Below, one piece after another: positions 1-7,758 of a DNA stretch of 52,168 bases. Position 1 is the stretch's first letter. Each line of letters opens with the position of its first letter. Both the position numbers and the translations under genes were made by a program. Source of the stretch: Streptomyces sp. SolWspMP-5a-2 (GTDB lineage Bacteria; Actinomycetota; Actinomycetes; Streptomycetales; Streptomycetaceae); NCBI RefSeq assembly GCF_900091845.1, contig NZ_FMCI01000390.1:1-52168 (forward strand), read 5' to 3'. The notes beneath the pieces are model-generated. The model saw nothing but the letters and a program-made list of their open reading frames with translations. It did no database searches and was not told the origin of the DNA.

Positions 1-257
1 CCGGCGGTTCCGACTGTATCAGATCCTTTCGGGCCTGATTCCCTGTCGGCGGGGCCTTTCGACATTCACTACGTTAGACGATTCCTCCGGCAACTCATAA
101 TCGAGTTCCCGAGGCGCGAATTCGGGCATGCGGGCACGCCAAAATTCGACCCTGTCGAGGGGGTGTCTTCTGTAGTGGGTTGGCCGCTTCCGACTGCTGG
201 CGAACGCCGTACCCGGTTCAGCGGCTCGGGATACATTACGCAGCCCGCCACAACGCG
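1..257. other. Lower-GC stretch without a recognisable gene
   Basis: This flank lies downstream of the minus-strand glycosylase gene. It is visibly richer in A and T than the rest of the window. No frame shows the third-position G/C bias of the neighbouring genes. A minus-strand open frame runs through it, but its codon use is mixed and I recognise no family. It could be the eroded end of a gene beyond the left edge. Confidence 0.3.
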
Positions 258-899
258 TCAACTTGGGCGTCGTCTCGGCGTATGGGCCCGATAGGGGCTC
301 ACCGTCGGGTCGTTGACGCTCCAGAAGCGCCAGGGGTGGACGCCACCGGCTCCGGAGACCCCGGTGCGCGGACCGCTGCTCACCTGGTCGGAGGGGACCG
401 GGGTGCCCGTGAGCATCCGCAGCGGGCTGTCGGCGGTGCCGCAGGCGTCCGTTCCGTTCAGGGCGCGGTCCACGCCCAGCGCGGTGGCCAGACGAGCCGG
501 TCCTTTGGCCAGTTCTCTGTCGTTTCGGGCCGAGAGTCGCCGTCCGCGGGCCAGCTCGGCGCCCTCCGTGATCTCCCCGGCGCGGAGCAGGACCGCGCTG
601 GAGGTGCCCTCCGGACCGCAGACCAGGTTCATGCAGAACCACATGCCGTAGGTGAAGTAGACGTACACGTGTCCCGGCGGCCCGAACATGACGTCGTTCC
701 GGGGCGTACGGCCGCGGTAGGCGTGCGAACCCGGGTCGTTGGGACCGTCGTACGCCTCCACCTCCGTGATGCGCAGGGTGATCGGGCCGTCCGGCGTGGT
801 GCGGAGCAGGACGCGGCCCAGGAGGTCAGGGGCGACCTCCAGCACCGGGCGGTCGAAGAACTCCCTGGGCAGTGGCGTACGGTCCGGTGGCGCGATCAT
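258..899 (-). CDS. mpg: DNA-3-methyladenine glycosylase (AAG/MPG family)
   Basis: This 213-residue protein belongs to the alkyladenine DNA glycosylase family, which excises alkylated purines such as 3-methyladenine to start base-excision repair. The motif TEVEAY at residues 45-50 carries the expected catalytic glutamate (Glu46 by alignment with human AAG Glu125). The block VYVYFTYGMWFCMN at about 78-91 matches the nucleotide-flipping pocket. The C-terminal RTGV...PWRFW block is also typical. The ATG at 899 gives the usual family length. The gene is separated from the divergent spo0M-like gene by about 140 bp. The family is confident, but substrate range cannot be read from sequence. Confidence 0.93.
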   Translation of the reverse strand: MIAPPDRTPLPREFFDRPVLEVAPDLLGRVLLRTTPDGPITLRITEVEAYDGPNDPGSHAYRGRTPRNDVMFGPPGHVYVYFTYGMWFCMNLVCGPEGTSSAVLLRAGEITEGAELARGRRLSARNDRELAKGPARLATALGVDRALNGTDACGTADSPLRMLTGTPVPSDQVSSGPRTGVSGAGGVHPWRFWSVNDPTVSPYRAHTPRRRPS

Positions 900-1038
900 G
901 GCGTGCCAGCGTAGTCCAGGCGGATCGGGTCCCAGGGGTGGGCACCGGCCCCCTCGGACCGCCAGGGTGTGGGCGCGGAACCGGTCGTCTCCGGATCGCG
1001 TTTGTAGGGACCAGAGGTTCATTCGCAGAGGGAGAGTC

Positions 1039-1821
1039 ATGGCGTTCAAGAAGCTGCTCGCGAGTCTGGGGGCCGGCGGGGCTTCGGTCGAGACGGTGCT
1101 GACCGAGGTGAACGTCGTTCCGGGCGGTGTCGTCCAGGGTGAGGTGCGGATCCAGGGCGGGTCCGTGAACCAGGACATCCAGGGGCTGTCCGTGGGGCTC
1201 CAGGCCAAGGTCGAGGTCGAGAGCGGGGACGAGGAGTACAAGCAGAACATCGAGTTCACGAAGGTGCGGCTCGGTGACGCCTTCGAGCTGCAGGCGGGGG
1301 CCGTGCACGCGGTGCCGTTCGGTCTGGAGATCCCGTGGGAGACGCCGATCACGATGATCGACGGGCAGGCGCTGCGCGGGATGAACATCGGCGTGACGAC
1401 CGAACTGGCCATCGCGCGTGCAGTGGACTCCGGCGACCTCGACCCGATCAACGTGCACCCGATGCCCGCGCAGAAGGCCATCCTGGACGCCTTCATCCGC
1501 CTCGGCTTCCGTTTCAAGAGCGCGGACATGGAGCGCGGTCTGATCCGCGGGACCCGGCAGCGGCTGCCCTTCTACCAGGAGATCGAGTTCCACTCGCCGC
1601 AGCAGTACCGCGGGCTGAACGAGGTCGAGCTGAGCTTCGTGGCGGACGAGCACGCCATGGACGTCGTGCTGGAGATGGACAAGAAGCCTGGTCTGTTCAG
1701 CGAGGGCAGCGACACCTTCCGCTCGTTCCAGGTGGGGCTGCACGACTACCACGGCACCGACTGGGCCGCCTACCTCAACCAGTGGCTGTCCGAGGTCGGC
1801 AGCAAGCGCAACTGGTTCTAG
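1039..1821 (+). CDS. Spo0M-like sporulation control protein
   Basis: This 260-residue protein matches the SpoOM (sporulation-control Spo0M) family, which has an arrestin-like beta-sandwich fold. It starts MAFKKLLASLGAGGASVETVL, and the family hallmark VPGG (VVPGGVVQGEV) falls at about residues 27-37. It has no signal peptide and no membrane segment, so it is probably cytoplasmic. A GGGAGAG ribosome-binding site precedes the ATG. The PEBP gene follows 43 bp downstream on the same strand, so the two may be co-transcribed. In Bacillus the family affects sporulation. A developmental role here is inferred from the family and from the organism type, not shown by the sequence. Confidence 0.88.
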   Translation: MAFKKLLASLGAGGASVETVLTEVNVVPGGVVQGEVRIQGGSVNQDIQGLSVGLQAKVEVESGDEEYKQNIEFTKVRLGDAFELQAGAVHAVPFGLEIPWETPITMIDGQALRGMNIGVTTELAIARAVDSGDLDPINVHPMPAQKAILDAFIRLGFRFKSADMERGLIRGTRQRLPFYQEIEFHSPQQYRGLNEVELSFVADEHAMDVVLEMDKKPGLFSEGSDTFRSFQVGLHDYHGTDWAAYLNQWLSEVGSKRNWF

Positions 1822-1864
1822 GCTCGGAACCGCTGATTCCAGTCATCGATCAGGAGGTACCGAG

Positions 1865-2404
1865 GTGACCGAGCTCAAGCGGCGGCCGCTCCCCCATGAC
1901 TTCCACCCGCCCGTTCCCGCGTTCACGGTGACGAGTGACGACGTCGCGGAGGGCGGCACGCTCAAGGACGCTCAGGTCCACGCGGCCGGCAACATCTCGC
2001 CGCAACTGCGGTGGGAGGGCTTCCCGTCCGAGACCAAGAGCTTCGCCGTGACCTGCTACGACCCGGACGCCCCGACGGGCAGCGGGTTCTGGCACTGGGT
2101 GGTGTTCGACATCCCGGCCTCGGTCACGGAGCTGCCGGTCGGGGCGGGCACCGGCCCGTTCGCGGGGCTGCCCGAGGGCGCCGTCCAGGCGCGCAACGAC
2201 TACGGGAGCCGGGACTTCGGCGGCGCCGCGCCGCCCCCCGGTGACGGTCCGCACCGGTACGTGTTCACCGTGTACGCCGTGGACCAGGAGAAGCTCGGCC
2301 CCGACGCCGACGCGTCGCCCGCGTTCGTCGGCTTCAACCTGCGTTTCCACGCGATCGCGCGGGCGCAGTTGATCGGTGAGTACGAGATCCCCGCGGAGGG
2401 CTGA
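1865..2404 (+). CDS. YbhB/YbcL family Raf kinase inhibitor-like protein (PEBP)
   Basis: This 179-residue protein is a bacterial phosphatidylethanolamine-binding protein homologue. The two ligand-site motifs are present: DPDAP at about residues 69-73 and the GFWHWVVFDIP block just after it. The central Gly-rich YGSRDFGGAAPPPGDGPHRY segment is typical of YbhB/YbcL. A near-perfect AGGAGGT at 1852-1858 sits 6 nt before the GTG, which fixes the start. A strong intrinsic terminator at 2431-2466 ends the unit with the upstream spo0M-like gene. The biochemical role of bacterial members is poorly defined, so no substrate is assigned. Confidence 0.9.
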   Translation: MTELKRRPLPHDFHPPVPAFTVTSDDVAEGGTLKDAQVHAAGNISPQLRWEGFPSETKSFAVTCYDPDAPTGSGFWHWVVFDIPASVTELPVGAGTGPFAGLPEGAVQARNDYGSRDFGGAAPPPGDGPHRYVFTVYAVDQEKLGPDADASPAFVGFNLRFHAIARAQLIGEYEIPAEG

Positions 2405-2414
2405 GCAAGCCCAG

Positions 2415-2427
2415 CGTTCATTGAACG
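2415..2427. promoter_or_regulatory. Short palindrome CGTTCA-T-TGAACG
   Basis: A perfect 6+1+6 inverted repeat lies between the PEBP stop codon and the terminator hairpin. It could be an operator half-buried in the terminator region, or only part of the terminator context. No regulator is assigned. Confidence 0.25.
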
Positions 2428-2430
2428 TTT

Positions 2431-2476
2431 GCCCGCCTCTGGTCATGGAAGTGATCAGAGGCGGGCATTTTTTATT
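2431..2476 (+). terminator. Intrinsic terminator with T-tract after the PEBP gene
   Basis: An 11-bp perfect stem (2431-2441 with 2456-2466) closes a 14-nt loop and is followed by the T-rich run ATTTTTTATT at 2467-2476. A canonical U-tract terminator is uncommon in this GC background. Confidence 0.88.
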
Positions 2477-2558
2477 GCGTTGTCCATCTCGGTACGCCCG
2501 TCCAGAGTTGATCCAGGCCCGCCGTGAAGCGGGCAGGTGCGCATGGGAGGTGGGCTTG

Positions 2559-3065
2559 ATGCGGGACACGCTGGTTCTGAACGCGAGTTTCGAACCGCTG
2601 TCGACGGTGACGTTGAACCGGGCGATCGTCCTGGTGCTCCAGGACAAGGCCGTCGTCGAGCAGGCCCACCCCGAGCTGCGCATGCGCGGTGCCGCGGTGG
2701 ACATACCCGCGCCGCGCGTGATCCGGCTCTGCCGGTACGTGCGGGTGCCGTTCCGAAGACGAGCGCCGTGGTCGAGGCGGGGCGTGCTGGTCAGGGACCG
2801 GCACCGGTGCGCCTACTGCGGCAGGCGCGCGACGACCGTGGACCACGTGGTGCCGCGCGCGCAGGGCGGCGCGGACTCCTGGCTGAACACCGTCGCCTCC
2901 TGCGCCGAGGACAATCACCGCAAGGCCGACCGGACGCCGGAACAGGCCGGGATGCCGTTGCTCCGGCAGCCGTTCGAGCCGACACCGGCCAACGCGATGC
3001 TGCTGTCGCTGGGGGCCGAGGACTTCGACGCGCTCCCCTCCTGGCTGGCCCAGGACGCGGCCTGA
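2559..3065 (+). CDS. HNH endonuclease family protein
   Basis: This 168-residue protein has an N-terminal domain of about 80 residues (MRDTLVLNASFEPLSTV...) found in a conserved actinobacterial HNH family. A C-terminal HNH domain follows, with CAYCG, DHVVPRAQGG and the NHRK segment, giving the paired Cys and the His-Asn-His metal-binding core. It is predicted to be a cytoplasmic nuclease, but its target is unknown. The ATG at 2559 has a GGGAGG site 8 nt upstream. An in-frame GTG at 2550 is a possible alternative start. The gene lies behind the strong terminator at 2431-2476, so it probably has its own promoter within 2477-2558. Confidence 0.85.
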   Translation: MRDTLVLNASFEPLSTVTLNRAIVLVLQDKAVVEQAHPELRMRGAAVDIPAPRVIRLCRYVRVPFRRRAPWSRRGVLVRDRHRCAYCGRRATTVDHVVPRAQGGADSWLNTVASCAEDNHRKADRTPEQAGMPLLRQPFEPTPANAMLLSLGAEDFDALPSWLAQDAA

Positions 3066-3261
3066 GCGGGGCCGGGGACACCGCGGCCGCCCACGCGCAC
3101 TGGGGACAGTGAGGACTATCCGCGGCGGGATGCAGCACGACGGCGCACCACCGGACGCGGCCCGCACCGCACAACTGACCGACGCACGACGCCCGGCGCC
3201 TCACGAAACGACAGCTGACACCCGGACACCGGCAGCTCGCGCGGCTGACGGATGACGAGAA

Positions 3262-3294
3262 GAACCCCGCGTCCCTTCCCGGGGCGCGGGGTTC
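3262..3294 (-). terminator. Hairpin terminator of the SPFH gene
   Basis: A 10-bp perfect stem, GAACCCCGCG (3262-3271) with CGCGGGGTTC (3285-3294), lies just past the stop of the minus-strand SPFH gene, in the convergent junction with the HNH gene. It may act on both strands. The rest of 3066-3261 holds no gene I can support. Confidence 0.7.
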
Positions 3295-3311
3295 GGTGTG
3301 TGCGGGGTCGG

Positions 3312-4256
3312 TCAGTCGATGGCGGGCTTCTCGCGGCGCTCCGTGGGCTGCTGCGGGACCCCGCCGCCCGGACCGCCGCCCAGGCCGCCGAAGTTGCCGA
3401 ACGCGCCGGAGAGGCCCTTGAGGGCGTCGCCGATCTCGCTGGGCACGATCCAGAGCTTGTTGGCGTCGCCCTCGGCGATCTTCGGGAGCATCTGGAGGTA
3501 CTGGTAGCTGAGGAGCTTCTGGTCGGGGTCGCCCGCGTGGATGGACTCGAAGACGGTGCGGATCGCCTGCGCCTCACCCTCGGCGCGCAGGGCCGCGGCC
3601 TTGGCCTCACCCTCGGCACGCAGGATCTGCGACTGCTTCTCACCCTCGGCGGTGAGGATCGCGGCCTGCCGGGTGCCTTCCGCGGTGAGGATCGCGGCGC
3701 GCTTGTCACGGTCGGCGCGCATCTGCTTCTCCATCGAGTCCTGGATGGAGGTCGGCGGCTCGATGGCCTTCAGCTCGACGCGGTTGACGCGGATGCCCCA
3801 CTTGCCGGTCGCCTCGTCGAGGACGCCGCGCAGGGCCGCGTTGATCTCCTCGCGGGAGGTGAGGGTGCGCTCCAGGTCCATGCCACCGATGATGTTGCGG
3901 AGGGTGGTGACGGTGAGCTGCTCGATCGCCTGGATGTAGCTGGCCACCTCGTAGGTGGCGGCGCGCGCGTCGGTGACCTGGTAGTAGATGACCGTGTCGA
4001 TGTTGACGACCAGGTTGTCCTGGGTGATCACCGGCTGCGGCGGGAACGGCACGACCTGTTCACGCAGGTCGATGCGGTTACGGATGGTGTCGATGAACGG
4101 CACCACGATGTTGAGCCCCGCGTTGAGCGTGCGCGTGTAGCGGCCGAAGCGCTCCACGATGGCGGCGCTCGCCTGCGGGATGACCTGGATGGTCCTGATC
4201 AGGGCGATGAAGACCAACACCACCAGGATGATCAGGACGATGATGATCGGTTCCAT
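3312..4256 (-). CDS. SPFH/band 7 (stomatin-like, QmcA-type) membrane protein
   Basis: This 314-residue protein starts with one hydrophobic segment (about residues 3-22). A band-7/SPFH domain covers about 23-190. A coiled region follows, built from repeated AILTAEG / LRAEGEA blocks (about 188-245), with a Gly/Pro-rich tail. Such proteins oligomerise on the membrane and organise microdomains or regulate membrane proteases. The NfeD-like gene lies directly upstream on the same strand (gap 130 bp). This is the classic SPFH-NfeD pairing and supports a shared membrane role. The start ATG at 4256 gives the expected N-terminal anchor. Confidence 0.92.
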   Translation of the reverse strand: MEPIIIVLIILVVLVFIALIRTIQVIPQASAAIVERFGRYTRTLNAGLNIVVPFIDTIRNRIDLREQVVPFPPQPVITQDNLVVNIDTVIYYQVTDARAATYEVASYIQAIEQLTVTTLRNIIGGMDLERTLTSREEINAALRGVLDEATGKWGIRVNRVELKAIEPPTSIQDSMEKQMRADRDKRAAILTAEGTRQAAILTAEGEKQSQILRAEGEAKAAALRAEGEAQAIRTVFESIHAGDPDQKLLSYQYLQMLPKIAEGDANKLWIVPSEIGDALKGLSGAFGNFGGLGGGPGGGVPQQPTERREKPAID

Positions 4257-4386
4257 CGGTTTCCCCGTACCCTTCTCCGCGTCGGCGCTCTGGGACGATC
4301 TTATGCTTGTTGAGGATCTTGCTGGTCGAGTCTGACAGACCGTCGGGCAACTCGTGTGCCGTTCGCCTCAGTTGAGTCCTGCGAGG

Positions 4387-4815
4387 TCAGATGACGATCG
4401 CCGTGGCCCCCTCGATGTCGACGACGTCGACCTCTTGGCCGGCGTCGTAGGCACGGCCGCCGTCGAGCGCGCGGGCCGACCAGACCTCGCCCGCGAGCTT
4501 GATCCGCCCGCCCGAACCGTCGACGCGTTCCAGCACGACGGCCTGCCTGCCCTTCAACGCGTCGATCCCGGTGGCGTGTTGGGGCCGCTGGCGGTGGCGG
4601 TTGGCGATGGGGCGCACGACGGCGATGAGCGCGACGGACACCGCGGCGAACACCAGCACCTGGAGGATGCCGCCTCCGCCCGCCCCGGCGACTCCCGCGG
4701 CCGCGAGGGCGCCCACGGCGAGCATGGCGAACTCGGGCATGGCGGTCACCACGAGCGGGATGCCCAGTGCCGCCGCGCAGACCAGCCACCACACCCATGC
4801 GTCGATGTCGTTCAC
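4387..4815 (-). CDS. NfeD-like membrane protein (short form)
   Basis: This 142-residue protein has an N-terminal membrane domain with about three hydrophobic helices (residues 5-75). A C-terminal OB-fold of the NfeD type follows, with a typical ...ALKGRQAVVLERVDGSGGRIKLAGEVWSAR pattern at about 85-115. It lacks the protease domain of long NfeD proteins. It is encoded just upstream of the SPFH gene and 49 bp downstream of the ABC ATPase gene, all on the minus strand. The GTG at 4815 is chosen because it begins directly before the first helix. It is inferred to be a partner of the SPFH protein in membrane organisation. Confidence 0.88.
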   Translation of the reverse strand: MNDIDAWVWWLVCAAALGIPLVVTAMPEFAMLAVGALAAAGVAGAGGGGILQVLVFAAVSVALIAVVRPIANRHRQRPQHATGIDALKGRQAVVLERVDGSGGRIKLAGEVWSARALDGGRAYDAGQEVDVVDIEGATAIVI

Positions 4816-4864
4816 GCGGTCAATGGTAGGTCGGCGATGCCCGTGCGGACAGGGCGCGATGACG

Positions 4865-5662
4865 TCAGCTCAGCGGAAGACCACGGGCCGTCCAGCGCTC
4901 GCCGACCTGCTCGACGACGAGCGGCAGGCCGAAGCAGAGGGAGAGGTTGCGGGAGGTCAGCTCCAGCTCCAGCGGTCCGGCGGCGAGCACCTTGCCGCGG
5001 CGGATCATCAGGACGTGCGTGAAGCCCGGGGCGATCTCCTCGACGTGGTGGGTGACCATCAGCATGGAGGGGGCGATCGGGTCGCGGGCGAGACGGCCGA
5101 GGCGGCGCACCAGGTCCTCGCGGCCGCCGAGGTCGAGTCCGGCGGCGGGCTCGTCGAGCAGGAGCAGCTCGGGGTCGGTCATCAGGGCCCGCGCGATCAG
5201 GACGCGTTTGCGCTCGCCCTCGGAGAGGGTGCCGAACTTCCGGTCGAGGTACTCGCTCATCCCGAGGCGGTCGAGGAAGGCGCGGGCGCGCTTCTCGTCG
5301 ATCTCCTCGTAGTCCTCCTGCCAGGTGGCCGTCATGCCGTAGGCCGCCGTCAGGACGGTCTCCAGGACCGTCTGGCTCTTGGGGAGCTTGTCGGCCATGG
5401 CGAGACCGGCCATGCCGATGCGGGGGCGCAGTTCGAAGACGTCCGTGCCGGGCTTGCCGAGGGTCTCGCCGAGGATGGTGGCGGTGCCCTTGCTGGGGTA
5501 GAGGTAGCTGGACGCGACGTTCAGGAGGGTGGTCTTGCCGGCGCCGTTCGGGCCGAGGATGACCCAGCGCTCGCCTTCCTTGACCGACCAGGAGACCTGG
5601 TCCACCAGAGCCCGGCCCTCGCGGACCACGGATACGTCCTGAAGCTCCAGAACATCGCTCAT
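4865..5662 (-). CDS. ABC transporter ATP-binding protein
   Basis: This is a 265-residue single nucleotide-binding domain. Walker A GPNGAGKTT is at residues 37-45. The signature LSEGERKR is at about 155-162. The Walker B LLLLDEPAAGLD follows at about 175, with an H-loop in MVTHHVEEI. No permease gene is adjacent, so it either works with a distant membrane partner or acts in a non-transport role. It resembles the stand-alone ATPases related to molybdate/ModF-type proteins, but I cannot assign a substrate. The ATG at 5662 has a GGGGAG site upstream. The gene diverges from the hypothetical gene at 5800 across a 137-bp promoter region. Confidence 0.87.
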   Translation of the reverse strand: MSDVLELQDVSVVREGRALVDQVSWSVKEGERWVILGPNGAGKTTLLNVASSYLYPSKGTATILGETLGKPGTDVFELRPRIGMAGLAMADKLPKSQTVLETVLTAAYGMTATWQEDYEEIDEKRARAFLDRLGMSEYLDRKFGTLSEGERKRVLIARALMTDPELLLLDEPAAGLDLGGREDLVRRLGRLARDPIAPSMLMVTHHVEEIAPGFTHVLMIRRGKVLAAGPLELELTSRNLSLCFGLPLVVEQVGERWTARGLPLS

Positions 5663-5799
5663 GAGCGCGTTGTCTCCCCTTGCTGTGTGACCGGTTCGGC
5701 GTCTCGGCGGTCGCGGGCGCCTGTGGGCGCCGCCCTCGAAGAAATCTACGCCACCGGCCGCCCGGTCCCATCCATCGGTCCGGTCCTTAGGGTGGAGGC

Positions 5800-6582
5800 A
5801 TGTTCTCGGAACCACGCTCAGGGCGCCTGACGGCATGGGGAAACGCCCTTTTGGTCGGACTTGTCTCACCGGACGACGCGGTGCTCGCGATCGTCGGTGA
5901 CGATGCCGTGCACCGGGTGGAGGGGCTGCCGGGCGAGGCGGGTCCCGTCGGCCTGACCCTCGCCCTGGGGCGGCTGCGGGCGCTGGGGGTGAACGGGCTG
6001 CGGCTCGCGCTGCCGGTGCCAGGACATCCGCTCGGGCTCAGCGGGCCGCCGGAGTTCAACGCGCGGGCGCTCGACGCGGCGGAGGCCGTCGTCTGTCACG
6101 GCGCGGCCCTCGGCCTCGTCCCCGAGGTGTCCGAGGCCGGGCCCGAGGGCGATCTGCACGTGGAGGTGGTCTGGCACTGCCTGCCGGTGCGGGAGGCGCC
6201 CCCGGCCGACGTGCCGTCGCTCGGTGAGGCGGAGCGCGAGCTGGCGGAGGCGCTGCGGGAGGCGACGGAGGTGCTGTCGCGGCTCGACGTGGCGGGGTCG
6301 GGGCCGGTCGCGGAGGCGGCGATCGACGCGTACCGGGCGCGCGCCGAGCGGGGACGGGAGGCGCTGGCGCCGGGGTATCCGCCGCGCGCGGTACGGGTCC
6401 TGGAGCTGGCGGACCGGGTGGGGACGCTGGTGTCGCTGGCGTCCGGCACCGGGCACGGCGGTGCGGTGAGCGCCGGGGAGATGTCGGCGCGGGCGCTGGC
6501 CCTGCGCCCGGTGGAGCGGACGGCCCGGCGGGCGCTGGTCGCGGCGTACAACTCCGTCGTGGAGGAGCGGGAACGGGGTTGA
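5800..6582 (+). CDS. Conserved hypothetical protein, Streptomyces type
   Basis: I do not recognise a named domain in this 260-residue protein. It has no signal peptide or membrane segment. The first half is hydrophobic and beta-strand-like (NALLVGLVSPDDAVLAIVGDDAVHRVEGLPG). The second half is helical and Ala/Arg/Glu-rich. Codon bias is strongly coding. GGTGGAGG precedes the ATG by a few bases. The gene diverges from the ABC ATPase and converges on the first chaplin gene, with a heptamer repeat array between. Streptomycetes seem to conserve it beside the chaplin/ABC genes, from memory of synteny only. Confidence 0.75.
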   Translation: MFSEPRSGRLTAWGNALLVGLVSPDDAVLAIVGDDAVHRVEGLPGEAGPVGLTLALGRLRALGVNGLRLALPVPGHPLGLSGPPEFNARALDAAEAVVCHGAALGLVPEVSEAGPEGDLHVEVVWHCLPVREAPPADVPSLGEAERELAEALREATEVLSRLDVAGSGPVAEAAIDAYRARAERGREALAPGYPPRAVRVLELADRVGTLVSLASGTGHGGAVSAGEMSARALALRPVERTARRALVAAYNSVVEERERG

Positions 6583-6642
6583 GGTGACGGATGGCGGGGG
6601 GGGTGGGCGCCAGGTGACGGCCGGCGCCACGCACGCGGAGGA

Positions 6643-6718
6643 CCCGGCTCCCGGCTCCCGGCTCCCGGCTCCCGGCTCCCGGCTCCCGGCTCCCGGCTCC
6701 CGGCTCCCGGCTCCCGGC
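6643..6718. repeat. Heptamer tandem array (CCCGGCT, about 10.9 copies)
   Basis: The unit CCCGGCT repeats perfectly without interruption for about 76 bp, in the junction between two convergent genes (the hypothetical gene and the chaplin gene). A frame-neutral 7-bp unit in a non-coding junction is likely to vary in copy number by slippage. Confidence 0.97.
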
Positions 6719-6808
6719 GATGGTGTCCCGGCCGCCGCTGCGTCGGCCCGAAGGGTCGGGCCGGGTCCCGGTCGGCCCGGCTCGTCCCGGCCGCGACCGG
6801 GTACGACG

Positions 6809-6844
6809 GAGGCCCCGCCGGTCGGTGTCGACCTGCGGGGCCTC
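6809..6844 (-). terminator. Hairpin terminator of the distal chaplin gene
   Basis: The 10-bp stem GAGGCCCCGC / GCGGGGCCTC with a 16-nt loop lies 15 bp beyond the stop codon of the minus-strand chaplin gene. There is no T-tract, as is common in streptomycetes. Confidence 0.65.
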
Positions 6845-6859
6845 GTCGGTCCGGCTGGA

Positions 6860-7099
6860 TCAGCCGTTGGCGGCCTGGTTGCCGAAGGCCGGGTTCAGCA
6901 GGCCGATCACGTTGATGCTGTCGCCGACCACGTTGACCGGGATGTGGACGGGGACCTGCACGGCGTTGCCCGAGGCGACACCCGGCGACTTCACGGCCGC
7001 GCCGTCGGCACCCGCGTCGGCGACAGCGGCGCCCGCCGAGGCACCGGCCGCGATACCCGCGACGGTGAGGGCGAGGGCTGCCTTCTTGGCGATGTTCAT
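6860..7099 (-). CDS. Short chaplin without cysteines (second tandem copy)
   Basis: This 79-residue secreted protein has a Sec signal peptide (MNIAKKAALALTVAGIAAGA..., cleavage near AVA-DA at about residue 27) and one chaplin domain at about 38-78 (SPGVASGNAVQVPVHIPVN...NVIGLLNPAFGN). Chaplins assemble into amyloid fibrils that make aerial hyphae and spores hydrophobic. Most short chaplins have two cysteines in the domain. This one has none, like ChpE. GGAGGA precedes the ATG. It lies 246 bp downstream of the chpE-type gene on the same strand, and its sequence suggests local duplication. A homologue in this exact position is not something I recall for S. coelicolor. Confidence 0.9.
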   Translation of the reverse strand: MNIAKKAALALTVAGIAAGASAGAAVADAGADGAAVKSPGVASGNAVQVPVHIPVNVVGDSINVIGLLNPAFGNQAANG

Positions 7100-7291
7100 G
7101 TGAAGTGTTCCTCCTGCTGCTGAATACGAGTCCGACCCGGCCGCGGGCCGTGAGCTGACCAACGCCGCACACGACGGGGACGGCACGGGACGGTCCGCGC
7201 AACCGTCCGTTCGGATCAGTCGGAGGAAAATCGGAGGAACGGCAGCGGCGGCGGAGTGCGCGGCGGGGCGCCGGGGCCGCGGACAGCCGAA

Positions 7292-7319
7292 CGGCCTCCC
7301 GGTGGTGGCCGGGAGGCCG
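7292..7319 (-). terminator. Hairpin terminator of the chpE-type gene
   Basis: A perfect 11-bp stem, CGGCCTCCCGG (7292-7302) with CCGGGAGGCCG (7309-7319), closes a 6-nt loop. It sits 26 bp after the chpE-type stop codon, so the two chaplin genes are probably separate transcription units. Confidence 0.75.
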
Positions 7320-7345
7320 GTGGTCGAGCCCCGTGGGGTCCGACG

Positions 7346-7591
7346 TCAGTGGTTCAGGCCGAGGTTGCCGAAGGCCGGGTTCAGCACGCCGATCACGTTC
7401 ACGCTGTTGCCGACCGCGTTCACGGGGACGTGCACCGGGACCTGGACGACGTTGCCCGAGGCGACACCCGGGGAGCCGTGGGCCTCGCCGGCGGCCAGCG
7501 AGCCGTCGGTGGCGGAGGCCAGGCCCGCACCGGCGGCGATCAGCCCGCCGGCCACCATCGTCACGGCCGCTGCCTTCTTCAGGTTCTTCAC
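7346..7591 (-). CDS. chpE: Chaplin ChpE
   Basis: This 81-residue secreted chaplin is very close to S. coelicolor ChpE as I remember it: MKNLKKAAAVTMVAGGLIA signal region and the cysteine-free domain ending NPAFGNLGLNH. The signal peptide covers about residues 1-27, and the chaplin domain about 40-81. ChpE is the one classical short chaplin lacking cysteines. It contributes to the surface-active protein layer that lets aerial hyphae leave the medium. The GTG at 7591 has an AGGAGGG site a few bases upstream. The gene is transcribed away from nothing shared: the response-regulator gene upstream ends at 7759 on the same strand. Confidence 0.93.
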   Translation of the reverse strand: MKNLKKAAAVTMVAGGLIAAGAGLASATDGSLAAGEAHGSPGVASGNVVQVPVHVPVNAVGNSVNVIGVLNPAFGNLGLNH

Positions 7592-7758
7592 TTCTGAGCC
7601 CTCCTGGTGATCGCCGCGACGGTTCGCCGCGGCACGCACTGGAGAACGGCCGGGGCCTCCGGAGGTTGCGCCATTCGGGGGACATTCCCACGACGGTATG
7701 AATCTCGGCCCGGAACGCGACCTTCCGGTGACCGCGCGCCCGCTGACGCGCCCCCTGG

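Noticed and set aside
1..642. Minus-strand frame ending at the left edge as a continuation of a gene
   Set aside because: It overlaps the glycosylase gene in another frame, and its codon use in 1-257 is not that of neighbouring genes. I left it as an uncertain low-GC flank.
3109..3255. A 48-residue plus-strand frame after the HNH gene
   Set aside because: Weak codon bias, no ribosome-binding site and no recognised family; it lies in the terminator junction.
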